Shown here piece after piece: positions 23,167-30,250 of a stretch of 53,486 nucleotides of DNA. The DNA is taken from the IMG/VR virus record IMGVR_UViG_3300025083_000041, positions 1 to 53,486 of that record, one strand, 5' to 3'. Numbering within the stretch: the stretch's first letter is position 1; the number at the start of each line of letters is the position of its first letter. The stretch is from a virus. Under the pieces are notes generated by a model. The model was not told where the DNA came from. It was given only the letters and a program-made list of their open reading frames with translations, and did no database searches. A program made the translations under genes and the position numbers.

Positions 23167-23700
23167 ATGGCTAAGAAAAAATTAATTTTAAACGAGGGTA
23201 CTACTCGTCAATTCATGAAGTACGCAAATATCAAGCCTACTTATGTTTCTAACTTCTTAAGTGAGTCCGAGTACAATCGCGATGAAGAAGAAGAGAAAAT
23301 GGAAGAAGGACTACTTGATGAAGTGGAAGAAGAAGAGGGAGTTGAAATGGAAGCAGAACCAGAAATGGATGCTGGCATGGAAGTTGAAGACGAAATGGCT
23401 GCAGAACCAGAAATGGATGCAGGATCTGACGATGCCGAAGGCATGGTAATGGATCTACTTGGCGCAATTAAAGATTGGGCACAGTCTCAAGGAGTCTCTA
23501 TGGAACTCGAAGGTGATGAAGAAGAAGGCATGGAAGATATGGAAGCAGCGCCCGAAGGAGGTGATTTGGGGATGGCTGACGATGTTGATGCTGATTTGGA
23601 AGCCGCAGATACTGAAGTAATGGACGATGAAGAAGTCATTGCTGAAGTTACTCGTCGTGTGGCTAGACGTTTATTGAGAGAGTCTGCAAAAAGAAAGTAA
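23167..23700 (+). CDS. Acidic prohead-core/scaffold-like protein
   Basis: I choose ATG 23167, which follows AAAGGAG, over an upstream in-frame ATG. The 177-residue product has a basic N-terminus (LILNEGTTRQFMKYANI) of a type seen on marine T4-like phage core proteins, a very acidic Glu/Met/Asp-rich middle with repeated MEAEPEMDAG units, and a basic Arg-rich C-terminal helix. This charge layout suits an internal scaffold. The ClpP-like protease next to it may process it. Confidence 0.6.
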   Translation: MAKKKLILNEGTTRQFMKYANIKPTYVSNFLSESEYNRDEEEEKMEEGLLDEVEEEEGVEMEAEPEMDAGMEVEDEMAAEPEMDAGSDDAEGMVMDLLGAIKDWAQSQGVSMELEGDEEEGMEDMEAAPEGGDLGMADDVDADLEAADTEVMDDEEVIAEVTRRVARRLLRESAKRK

Positions 23701-23701
23701 T

Positions 23702-23732
23702 CTGAATATTTTGCAAAATTCAAACGTATTAT
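23702..23732 (+). promoter_or_regulatory. Phage promoter, ClpP-like protease gene
   Basis: CTGAATATT (23702-23710), 11-nt spacer, AAACGTATT (23722-23730). A hairpin with a T-run begins directly at the expected transcription start. Confidence 0.65.
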
Positions 23733-23774
23733 AAGGGCAGGCTATCTATAATGTGGGTAGTTCGCCCTTTTTTT
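23733..23774 (+). terminator. Hairpin plus T-run at the transcription start
   Basis: AAGGGC (23733-23738) pairs with GCCCTT (23764-23769), with an inner CTATC/GGTAG stem, followed by TTTTTTTG. It can end the transcript of the scaffold-like gene, and would be the first structure in RNA from the overlapping promoter. Confidence 0.7.
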
Positions 23775-23793
23775 GTTTAACAAAGGAGAAGTT

Positions 23794-24549
23794 ATGAACA
23801 AAGATAATGAAGAAAACGAAGAAACTTCGGAAGATGTTGTAGATCAACAGCGGCAACACGCACTTGCTGAAGATCAACAATTCGACGGCGAAGAGTCAGA
23901 AGAGGGAGAGTCAGAAGAGGGAGAGCAAATAACTCTCCAAGAACTATTAGAGATGGTAGCAGCCAAATCAGAAGAGGCTGAAAAGGAAGACGATTTGAAC
24001 TCTATGCGCTCAGTCGGACTTTATGGTGATGTAGAAGAGGAAAGGATTGCTGAAGTTATCTCCGCATTGCTGATGTTACAGCATGTAGGCAAACCAAAGT
24101 ATGATGACGAAGGGAAACTTACAGAAGAAGGCAAGCCCATCAAATTGTATGTCTCCACTTATGGTGGTTCTGCAGATGATATGGCAGCCCTTGTTGACAT
24201 CATGAATGTTGTAAAGAAAGATTGTCCAATTGAAACAGTTGGGATTGGCAAGGTTATGTCTGCCGGTGTGCTTATATTAGCATCAGGGACAAAGGGTGAA
24301 CGCTATATTGGAAAGAATTGTCGTGTTATGATTCATTCTGTGATTGCCGGTAACCATGGTTCTTTGCACAATTTGGAAAATGAACTCTCAGAGATTAAAA
24401 AAATGCAAGACATTTATCTACAATCTCTAGCAGATGCAACAAGTATGACAAAGAAACAACTAAAATCTTTCATGAGAAGAAAACAAAACGTCTATTTAAA
24501 TGCAGAAGAGGCAATTAAATTAGGCATTGCTGATAAAATTTTGGAGTAA
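23794..24549 (+). CDS. ClpP-like serine protease (S14), possible prohead protease
   Basis: Start at ATG 23794 after AAAGGAG. The 251-residue product has an acidic N-terminal extension of about 65 residues, then a ClpP fold with LYVSTYGGSADD (118-129), the nucleophile in GKVMSAG (Ser156) and the catalytic His in MIHSVIAG (His181). The C-terminal NAEEAIKLGIAD fits ClpP. S14 enzymes serve as capsid maturation proteases in several phage groups; the neighbouring scaffold-like gene supports that reading, while a ClpP-type housekeeping role is the alternative. Confidence 0.85.
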   Translation: MNKDNEENEETSEDVVDQQRQHALAEDQQFDGEESEEGESEEGEQITLQELLEMVAAKSEEAEKEDDLNSMRSVGLYGDVEEERIAEVISALLMLQHVGKPKYDDEGKLTEEGKPIKLYVSTYGGSADDMAALVDIMNVVKKDCPIETVGIGKVMSAGVLILASGTKGERYIGKNCRVMIHSVIAGNHGSLHNLENELSEIKKMQDIYLQSLADATSMTKKQLKSFMRRKQNVYLNAEEAIKLGIADKILE

Positions 24550-24555
24550 TATATT

Positions 24556-25455
24556 ATGGCTATAGATAAAGAATTTTACAATGAAGCGTCTGCCGCCAAG
24601 TTAGGATGGGATCCTACTTGGTTTGGGCATGATGCGTTTGACGAGAAACTAACTCGCATCATTCGTAACTGGCAGAAGGATAGAAGGCTTGCAGCCGATG
24701 GGTTGTGTGGGCCGGGAACCTTCCGTGTCCTTTTTAATGAGAGAGAATCACAGATCTCTGATTATGTCTCGCCTAACTATGATAATGATGGACTAGCACG
24801 TATCGTCTATAATGGTAGCGAGTTTCCTATTGAATGGGATAAGACTGTCTTATGGACAGACAAGGGCGGCTTGATGGCAAAATTGGGAGCCTATCGTTCC
24901 CAAGCAGGAAAGAAGCCTAGAAAGATTACTCAGTTTATTAATCACTGGGATGTCTGCTTGTCGTCGAAGTCATGTCAACGTGTCCTTGATAAGCGTGGTA
25001 TATCCGTACATTTCTTGATTGACAATGACGGAACCATCTATCAGACAATGGATCTTCAGCATATTGGATGGCATGCAGGTGTTTCAAAGATCAACAACCT
25101 TTCTGTAGGTGTTGAGATTTCAAATGCTTACTATCCTAAGTGGCAGCAGTGGTACAAGAAGCATGGATTTGGTGAACGTCCAATCGTAACAGATGCAGAA
25201 GTTCATGGAAAGAAGTTAGATACTCACCTAGGGTTCTATCCTGTACAATTGCAAGCCCTACAAGCCCTCTGGAAAGCCATTCACTTGGCTTGTGGTGTTC
25301 CACTAGAGACATTGACTGGAAGCACTAAGAACGCCTATGACGCTTCTGCAAAGAGTGGTAAGTTTAAAGGGTTCTTGTCGCATTATCATATCAAGAAAAC
25401 AAAGATTGATTGTGCAGGACTTGACATTGAAAAACTATTGGAGGACTTGAAATGA
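24556..25455 (+). CDS. N-acetylmuramoyl-L-alanine amidase (endolysin)
   Basis: A 299-residue Amidase_2 enzyme with an N-terminal peptidoglycan-binding-like segment (ADGLCGPGTFRVL, 47-59). Zinc ligands of the T7 lysozyme type are visible: His130 (FINHWD), then His278 and Cys286 in HYHIKKTKIDC, spaced by 8 as in T7; IGWHAG (170-175) is also conserved. It cleaves the amide bond between MurNAc and the stem peptide. No signal peptide is present, so it would need a holin. It is co-transcribed with the ClpP-like gene. Confidence 0.88.
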   Translation: MAIDKEFYNEASAAKLGWDPTWFGHDAFDEKLTRIIRNWQKDRRLAADGLCGPGTFRVLFNERESQISDYVSPNYDNDGLARIVYNGSEFPIEWDKTVLWTDKGGLMAKLGAYRSQAGKKPRKITQFINHWDVCLSSKSCQRVLDKRGISVHFLIDNDGTIYQTMDLQHIGWHAGVSKINNLSVGVEISNAYYPKWQQWYKKHGFGERPIVTDAEVHGKKLDTHLGFYPVQLQALQALWKAIHLACGVPLETLTGSTKNAYDASAKSGKFKGFLSHYHIKKTKIDCAGLDIEKLLEDLK

Positions 25456-26684
25456 ATTTTAAAGGAAATGATATGCTACTGAGAGTACTGGCTGAGGCTG
25501 TCGACAAGAGGGAGAAGTTGAAAGAAGACGCAGCGGCTGCACCGACGATAGATCCATCTAAGAAATCTGTAGTAGGTAACGTTGACAGTGTTAAGAGCGA
25601 TATTGGTAGTAATGGCGCTGAAGGTGACAGTATCTTAAATGTACAAGACATTGCAAGAACCCTCATCACAGGAACAGAGTCGGGACAAAGAGATCAGATG
25701 AACATCAAAGATGCTTTCGACGTTATAAGAAAATCTAATAATTTCGTAACTGAACTAAAATCAGTTTCAGGAGACAAGTTAATTGAAACTTTAATTAATG
25801 CTCTTGCGAAGTATTTTGTTCCTCCTGAGGATAGTGATGGTTGTACAGATTTGTCTTCTATGTTCACTCGACATGTTGTAATGAGTTCATATTCTATGAT
25901 ATTTAAAGAATATTCTGGCTCACCAGCAGGCTTCGTCAATGAAAGTTTTATTGCAGGACTTATAGGAGGAGAATCAATTCCAGCAGCCTCTTCGACAACC
26001 ATTGCAGATATACAAATACAAGGTAACAATATAGGAATTTCTCTCAAAACAACGTCATCTGATTCAAAATTATCTGGCTCATTTACTAATTTGATGAGAA
26101 CATTAGGAATAAAATTCAGAGTAGAAGGAGGTACAAAGTCATATATTTCTGATTCGGATGTCCCTCAACACGCTTTAGGACTTTATTATCTTTTATTTAA
26201 CAAGAAATCAACAGAAAGTCACTCAATCTCATGCTTTAAAGTTGATAGAGGGGAGATGATCAATAATCTAGATTATTATGTCGCCAACCAAAAAGGAACA
26301 AGAATGTCAAAGGAAGAAGACGGTACGTATGTGTTTCGTTCGAAGAAAGACTATGATGACTTGGTTTCTAAGTTTGCACCTCTGCTTGGGATAAAGTTTG
26401 ATAGTATCGTAGATGATAGTGTTATTGGTATTTCTGGATTTCAGAAAATTGAGCAAGAGTTAGAGTTGAGTGCTCAAGTAACTGCCAATGGCAAGCAAGA
26501 GAATATTGATAAGATCATCAAAACATTGAACCTATTGAATACATTTTATTCACAATATGTTAATGCTGTAGTGTCTTTTGCATCAGATCCAACTGGGGAA
26601 AAGTTACAAGGTATACAAGAGAAATTAACTGCCATGTCAAAAATTGATCCTACGAACTTAGTAACTTCTGAAAATTGTAGTTGA
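25452..26684 (+). CDS. Unknown 410-aa protein, nuclease-like core possible
   Basis: Overlaps the amidase by 4 nt. Residues 160-200 show Glu164, then ADIQIQ (Asp186) and ISLK (197-200), an arrangement like a PD-(D/E)XK nuclease core with Ser in place of the acidic residue. The following segment, SFTNLMRTLGIKF, is a helix as expected in such folds. The rest is not recognised. An inactive or divergent nuclease, or a virion protein, are both possible. Confidence 0.7.
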   Translation: MNFKGNDMLLRVLAEAVDKREKLKEDAAAAPTIDPSKKSVVGNVDSVKSDIGSNGAEGDSILNVQDIARTLITGTESGQRDQMNIKDAFDVIRKSNNFVTELKSVSGDKLIETLINALAKYFVPPEDSDGCTDLSSMFTRHVVMSSYSMIFKEYSGSPAGFVNESFIAGLIGGESIPAASSTTIADIQIQGNNIGISLKTTSSDSKLSGSFTNLMRTLGIKFRVEGGTKSYISDSDVPQHALGLYYLLFNKKSTESHSISCFKVDRGEMINNLDYYVANQKGTRMSKEEDGTYVFRSKKDYDDLVSKFAPLLGIKFDSIVDDSVIGISGFQKIEQELELSAQVTANGKQENIDKIIKTLNLLNTFYSQYVNAVVSFASDPTGEKLQGIQEKLTAMSKIDPTNLVTSENCS

Positions 26685-26686
26685 CT

Positions 26687-26717
26687 TTGAATAAAACGGT
26701 GATTATAAACGTATAAT
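26687..26717 (+). promoter_or_regulatory. Phage promoter, GroEL gene
   Basis: TTGAATAAA (26687-26695), 11-nt spacer, AAACGTATA (26707-26715) with perfect TATAAT. TGATTAT in the spacer (26700-26706) can pair with ATAATCA (26729-26735) just before the Shine-Dalgarno. Confidence 0.8.
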
Positions 26718-26747
26718 ATATATAACGAATAATCATTGGAGGAAAAA

Positions 26748-28331
26748 GTGAAGAAAATCGTTTTGAAAGGTGAAGAGTTAAGGGAGGCTATTGTTAATGC
26801 AGTAAATGAATTGGCAGAGCCTGTCGCTTCTACACTAGGGCCGAAAGGACAAAATGTTCTTCTCAAGAACAAAGGCAAGCCATGCTACGTCACTAAAGAC
26901 GGCGTGACAGTTGCTAGAGAGTTTGGAGGTATTGATCCGGTGACTGATGCCATTGCAGAGATTGTAAAGCAAGCAAGTCACGAAACAAATACAAATGCAG
27001 GAGATGGAACTACAACGTCAACTGTGCTAGCGAGAGCAATCATCAACGAAGCACAGAAGTATATTGTATCCGGTGTATCTCCGATTGAACTTAAAAGAGG
27101 AATGGATAAGACATGCGAACTTCTGATCCAAGGATTAGAAAGTGTTGCTCGTCCTATTCGATCTGTTGAAGACATTCAGCATATTGCACGTATTTCAGCC
27201 AATAATGATAAGATGATTGGTGATCTAGTGGCAAGGGCTGTTGATCTCGCAGGTAAGGATGGTACTGTAATCATCGAAGAAGCAAGATCGAACAAGACTA
27301 GTCTTAATTTGATTGAAGGTTTCAAGATAGATTCAGGCTTTGCAGCAGGTGCTTTCATGACAGATGAGCGACGAGGGGTATGTTATTATGACAATCCTTT
27401 GGTATTAGTCACTGATGAACGCTTAGAGACAGTAGATGAAATGCTCCCTCTCCTAGAACAAGTCGCAAGAGACGGACGTCCACTTGTAATTGTGGCAGAG
27501 GAAATCGAAGGACAGGCACTTGCTGCTCTTATCATGAACGCAATCCGTGGTACAATGCGGATTGTAGCAATCAAAGCACCTCGATACGGAGAAGAGAGAA
27601 AGTCTATCTTACAAGACTTGGCTATTTCTGTTGGTGCAGATTATATCTCTAGAGAAGCAGGTTTACTCATGAGAGATGTAAAGATTGAAAACTTAGGGAC
27701 TAGTAAGTCTATTGAGGTAGGCAAGTCTATCACTACATTCGTAGGAGGTAAAGGTGAAGGAGAAGCAGTCGAAGAAAGGATTGAAATTGTTAAAGCACTC
27801 CTCAGGCAAACAGAAACAGAACACGAAGCGAAAGTATACAACGAGCGTATTACTCGGCTTGCTAGTGGGGTTTCTGTTGTTAGAGTTGGTGGTGCTACAG
27901 ATGTTGAAATGATTGAGACTAAGCATCGCATTGAAGATGCTCTAGAAGCCGTCAGATCGGCTCAGAAAGACGGCATCATTACAGGAGGTGGTACAGCCCT
28001 ACTAACAGCCATATTCGTCTCTGATGGCGATTCTCTAGAGTTTGAGAACGATGATCAAAGGATAGGATCAAACATCCTTATCAAGGCTTGTGAGTCACCA
28101 TTTAGACAATTGTGTATTAACGCAGGGTTATCCGAAGATATTCTGATTCAGCAAGTGACAAGTGTCGAAAATGTTAACTCAGGTTATGACTTCCGTAATC
28201 ATCAGATGTGTGATATGTACGAGTCAGGAATTGTTGATCCAGTTAAAGTAACTAAGACTGCACTGACAAATGCTGTATCTGCAGCATCAACTTTGCTAAA
28301 TACCAATCACGCTATCATTCAAATTGAATAA
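26748..28331 (+). CDS. groEL: GroEL-type chaperonin (phage-encoded)
   Basis: I choose GTG 26748, 5 nt after GGAGG (26738-26742), giving 527 residues. Group I chaperonin features are clear: STLGPKGQNVLL (28-39), GDGTTT (85-90, ATP site), an apical domain with a GAFMTDERRG segment, and GGGTALL near residue 415. The C-terminal GGM repeat is absent. Phages with their own GroEL usually use it to fold capsid proteins. The GroES-like gene is 15 kb upstream, not adjacent as in bacteria. Confidence 0.93.
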   Translation: MKKIVLKGEELREAIVNAVNELAEPVASTLGPKGQNVLLKNKGKPCYVTKDGVTVAREFGGIDPVTDAIAEIVKQASHETNTNAGDGTTTSTVLARAIINEAQKYIVSGVSPIELKRGMDKTCELLIQGLESVARPIRSVEDIQHIARISANNDKMIGDLVARAVDLAGKDGTVIIEEARSNKTSLNLIEGFKIDSGFAAGAFMTDERRGVCYYDNPLVLVTDERLETVDEMLPLLEQVARDGRPLVIVAEEIEGQALAALIMNAIRGTMRIVAIKAPRYGEERKSILQDLAISVGADYISREAGLLMRDVKIENLGTSKSIEVGKSITTFVGGKGEGEAVEERIEIVKALLRQTETEHEAKVYNERITRLASGVSVVRVGGATDVEMIETKHRIEDALEAVRSAQKDGIITGGGTALLTAIFVSDGDSLEFENDDQRIGSNILIKACESPFRQLCINAGLSEDILIQQVTSVENVNSGYDFRNHQMCDMYESGIVDPVKVTKTALTNAVSAASTLLNTNHAIIQIE

Positions 28332-28355
28332 AACTTGATACTTAAACGTATATAA
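28324..28355 (+). promoter_or_regulatory. Phage promoter, 28373-32209 operon
   Basis: TTGAATAAA (28324-28332), 11-nt spacer, AAACGTATA (28344-28352). The box contains the GAA-TAA end of groEL. Confidence 0.75.
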
Positions 28356-28372
28356 CATATAGGAGTTACGTA

Positions 28373-28672
28373 ATGAAAATAACAATACAGAAAACAATGT
28401 ATCTAGATGAAGTTCCTGAAGAAATTGATGGCGAGTTTGTAACAATATCAAATCGCCTGATTGGTGCGCGAGCATTACTTAATGACGCATCTCGAAATGC
28501 AGAAGAAGGTAGATATATCGACGCATCAGAAGATATTGAGAGAATAAGAGAGATCCTAACAATACTAGACAAAAATCTAGAAGAGCAACAATCTCTCTGT
28601 CTCTCGTACGAGAAGATACGCATTTCATCTCAGTACGATATCCCTCCACAAGAGGATACTGATGTACAATAG
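28373..28672 (+). CDS. Unknown 99-aa protein
   Basis: Follows AGGAG. A beta-hairpin-like N-terminus (KITIQKTMYL) is followed by a long helical, probably coiled-coil region. It heads a ten-gene, closely spaced operon and overlaps the next gene by 11 nt. Not recognised. Confidence 0.65.
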   Translation: MKITIQKTMYLDEVPEEIDGEFVTISNRLIGARALLNDASRNAEEGRYIDASEDIERIREILTILDKNLEEQQSLCLSYEKIRISSQYDIPPQEDTDVQ

Positions 28673-28925
28673 TACTATTATTCCGGGCGACTTAGTGTCA
28701 ATCAAGCAGTCTTCATGGTATACGAATGTTAACACTTGGACTTTAGAATTGACAAAGAAATGTCTTAGAGGAGTATTCCTAGGGAGACTAAAAGAAGAAA
28801 ACAAGTCTTTTCACGATTATCCCAACCCTGTCAGAGTAGTCATCAATGGCTGTGAAGAAATTGTGGTAGACTTAAGCAAAATTAACTATTATAATAAAAG
28901 GAGAAGTTATGAAAAAATTAATTGA
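28662..28925 (+). CDS. Small GDLV-domain protein, 87 aa
   Basis: The N-terminus STIIPGDLVSIKQSSW and the later VRVVINGCEEIVVDLSKI fit the small SH3-like 'GDLV' family that recurs at 37026-46832. It overlaps both neighbours. Function unknown. Confidence 0.65.
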   Translation: MYNSTIIPGDLVSIKQSSWYTNVNTWTLELTKKCLRGVFLGRLKEENKSFHDYPNPVRVVINGCEEIVVDLSKINYYNKRRSYEKIN

Positions 28926-29193
28926 GGTGATGCAGAATTCTGTTACCACAAAGACGTATTCACTGAGAGAGGTATTTGTAAATCCGGATTTTGTAGTGTC
29001 ATTAGTACCCGATACCAACACTAAGAGATTGCTCTCAGAGGGACGTCTGCCTGATGGTATTCACACTGGTGCAGAGTTCACTAGGATAGCAATCCACAAA
29101 GGTGCCAGTGGGCAAGAGATGGTAGTTGTAGGTTCAGTGCGTGACATTAGGAAAAAATTGTATAGTACTGCGACTAGTATTCTTAAGGGGTAA
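28909..29193 (+). CDS. Unknown 94-aa protein
   Basis: Starts after AAAAGGAG inside the end of the previous gene. Compact, with FTRIAIHKGASGQEMVVVGS in the middle; no membrane segment or known motif. Confidence 0.65.
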   Translation: MKKLIEVMQNSVTTKTYSLREVFVNPDFVVSLVPDTNTKRLLSEGRLPDGIHTGAEFTRIAIHKGASGQEMVVVGSVRDIRKKLYSTATSILKG

Positions 29194-29199
29194 AACGTG

Positions 29200-29466
29200 A
29201 TGCTAGATTATTACAAGATATATGCAAAAGTTAAATGTCCTTTCTGTGTAGACGCTATAAATAAAATGAATGAACATGGCTTTGATCATGCGCTGATCTT
29301 GATAGATAAGTCTCCTGATTATTTCGAGTCAATCAAAAAGGTATATGATCATAGCACTGTTCCAATTATAGTGAAAGTCTCAAAGATTAATGGTAAACAA
29401 GAGTTTATTGGAGGGTTTGACGACTTTATAAAGTTTTTAATAGAGGAGGGTTACGAAAAGTGTTAG
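29200..29466 (+). CDS. Glutaredoxin
   Basis: ATG 29200 preferred over the adjacent GTG 29197. The product has the glutaredoxin CPFC motif near residue 13, STVPIIV (cis-Pro loop) and IGGFDDF, the order expected for a thioredoxin fold. It can reduce disulphides, probably including the C-terminal cysteine pair of the class II ribonucleotide reductase at 9502. Confidence 0.88.
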   Translation: MLDYYKIYAKVKCPFCVDAINKMNEHGFDHALILIDKSPDYFESIKKVYDHSTVPIIVKVSKINGKQEFIGGFDDFIKFLIEEGYEKC

Positions 29467-29897
29467 ATTATAAATATGAATTCTCAGATTATTATCGATG
29501 GATTCAGAAAGTATGCAGATATGCACACATGGAGTACGATGCCGAGGTTGAGTTGTTAGCAGAAGACAATGCTTTTATCTACCACTATGGCAACAAGAAG
29601 ATTGAAGTCAGTGGGCGAACACCTCCAAGAGATAAGTTGTACATACTTCTTCACGAGGTTGGACATGTATCTAGGATGATGGAGAATGAAGAAGACTCAA
29701 CCTTTTTCATGAACCACTCAGGTAATAAGAACATTAAAGAGAAAACCATGATTCTTATGGAAGAAGTTCTTGCTTGGCACAAAGCAGAAGAAATTGCCAA
29801 TAGAATGGAGATTCCAATAGAAAAAAGGGCTTGGCAGAGACTAGTTAACAAGACAACGCAGAAATACGTTGAATGGATCAATAAACAGGAGAAATAA
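29460..29897 (+). CDS. Zinc metallopeptidase-like protein (HEVGH)
   Basis: Starts at GTG 29460, overlapping the glutaredoxin end. The 145-residue product carries LLHEVGH (HEXXH at 65-69) followed by a helical domain with a downstream MEEVLAWHKAEE helix whose Glu could be the third zinc ligand, as in ImmA/IrrE- or SprT-like peptidases. A target, such as a host regulator, is not evident. Confidence 0.7.
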   Translation: MLDYKYEFSDYYRWIQKVCRYAHMEYDAEVELLAEDNAFIYHYGNKKIEVSGRTPPRDKLYILLHEVGHVSRMMENEEDSTFFMNHSGNKNIKEKTMILMEEVLAWHKAEEIANRMEIPIEKRAWQRLVNKTTQKYVEWINKQEK

Positions 29898-30250
29898 TGA
29901 AAAAAGTAGACAAACCTTGGGGTAGTGAGATTTGGTGGGCACATGTCAAGGGTAAATATATGGGAAAGATTTTGCACATCAAAAAAGGACACAGACTATC
30001 CTTGCAGTACCATATCGACAAAGAAGAAACAATATATGTACTTAAAGGTAGATTAAAATTAACTTACTCTGTGGCTAGAGATGGAGAATTAAAACAGTGT
30101 TTCGTGGAAGAAGGAGAGTCTTATCACGTATACCCGATGACAGTACACAGGTTTGAGGCAGTATCTGAAGACGTGACTCTGCTAGAAGTCAGTACTGATT
30201 ATCCTGAAGATGTTGTTAGGATAGAAGATGATTATAGGAGAGCAGAATGA
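29897..30250 (+). CDS. Cupin, mannose-6-phosphate isomerase-like
   Basis: A 117-residue single cupin resembling the C-terminal domain of type II phosphomannose isomerase/GDP-mannose pyrophosphorylase: KPWGSEIWW (6-14), HRLSLQYHIDKEETIYVL with the metal-binding His/Glu set, and later MTVHRFEA with the last His. It could act on sugar phosphates, which fits the class II aldolase in the same operon. Confidence 0.82.
   Translation: MKKVDKPWGSEIWWAHVKGKYMGKILHIKKGHRLSLQYHIDKEETIYVLKGRLKLTYSVARDGELKQCFVEEGESYHVYPMTVHRFEAVSEDVTLLEVSTDYPEDVVRIEDDYRRAE

Noticed and set aside
23241-23723. Long Ser- or Leu-rich minus-strand ORFs opposite the acidic scaffold-like gene
   Set aside because: Produced by translating the GAA/GAT/ATG-rich coding strand in reverse; no ribosome sites.
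26736-26747. Upstream TTG start for GroEL
   Set aside because: It overlaps the Shine-Dalgarno sequence itself; GTG 26748 has correct spacing and gives the usual chaperonin N-terminus.
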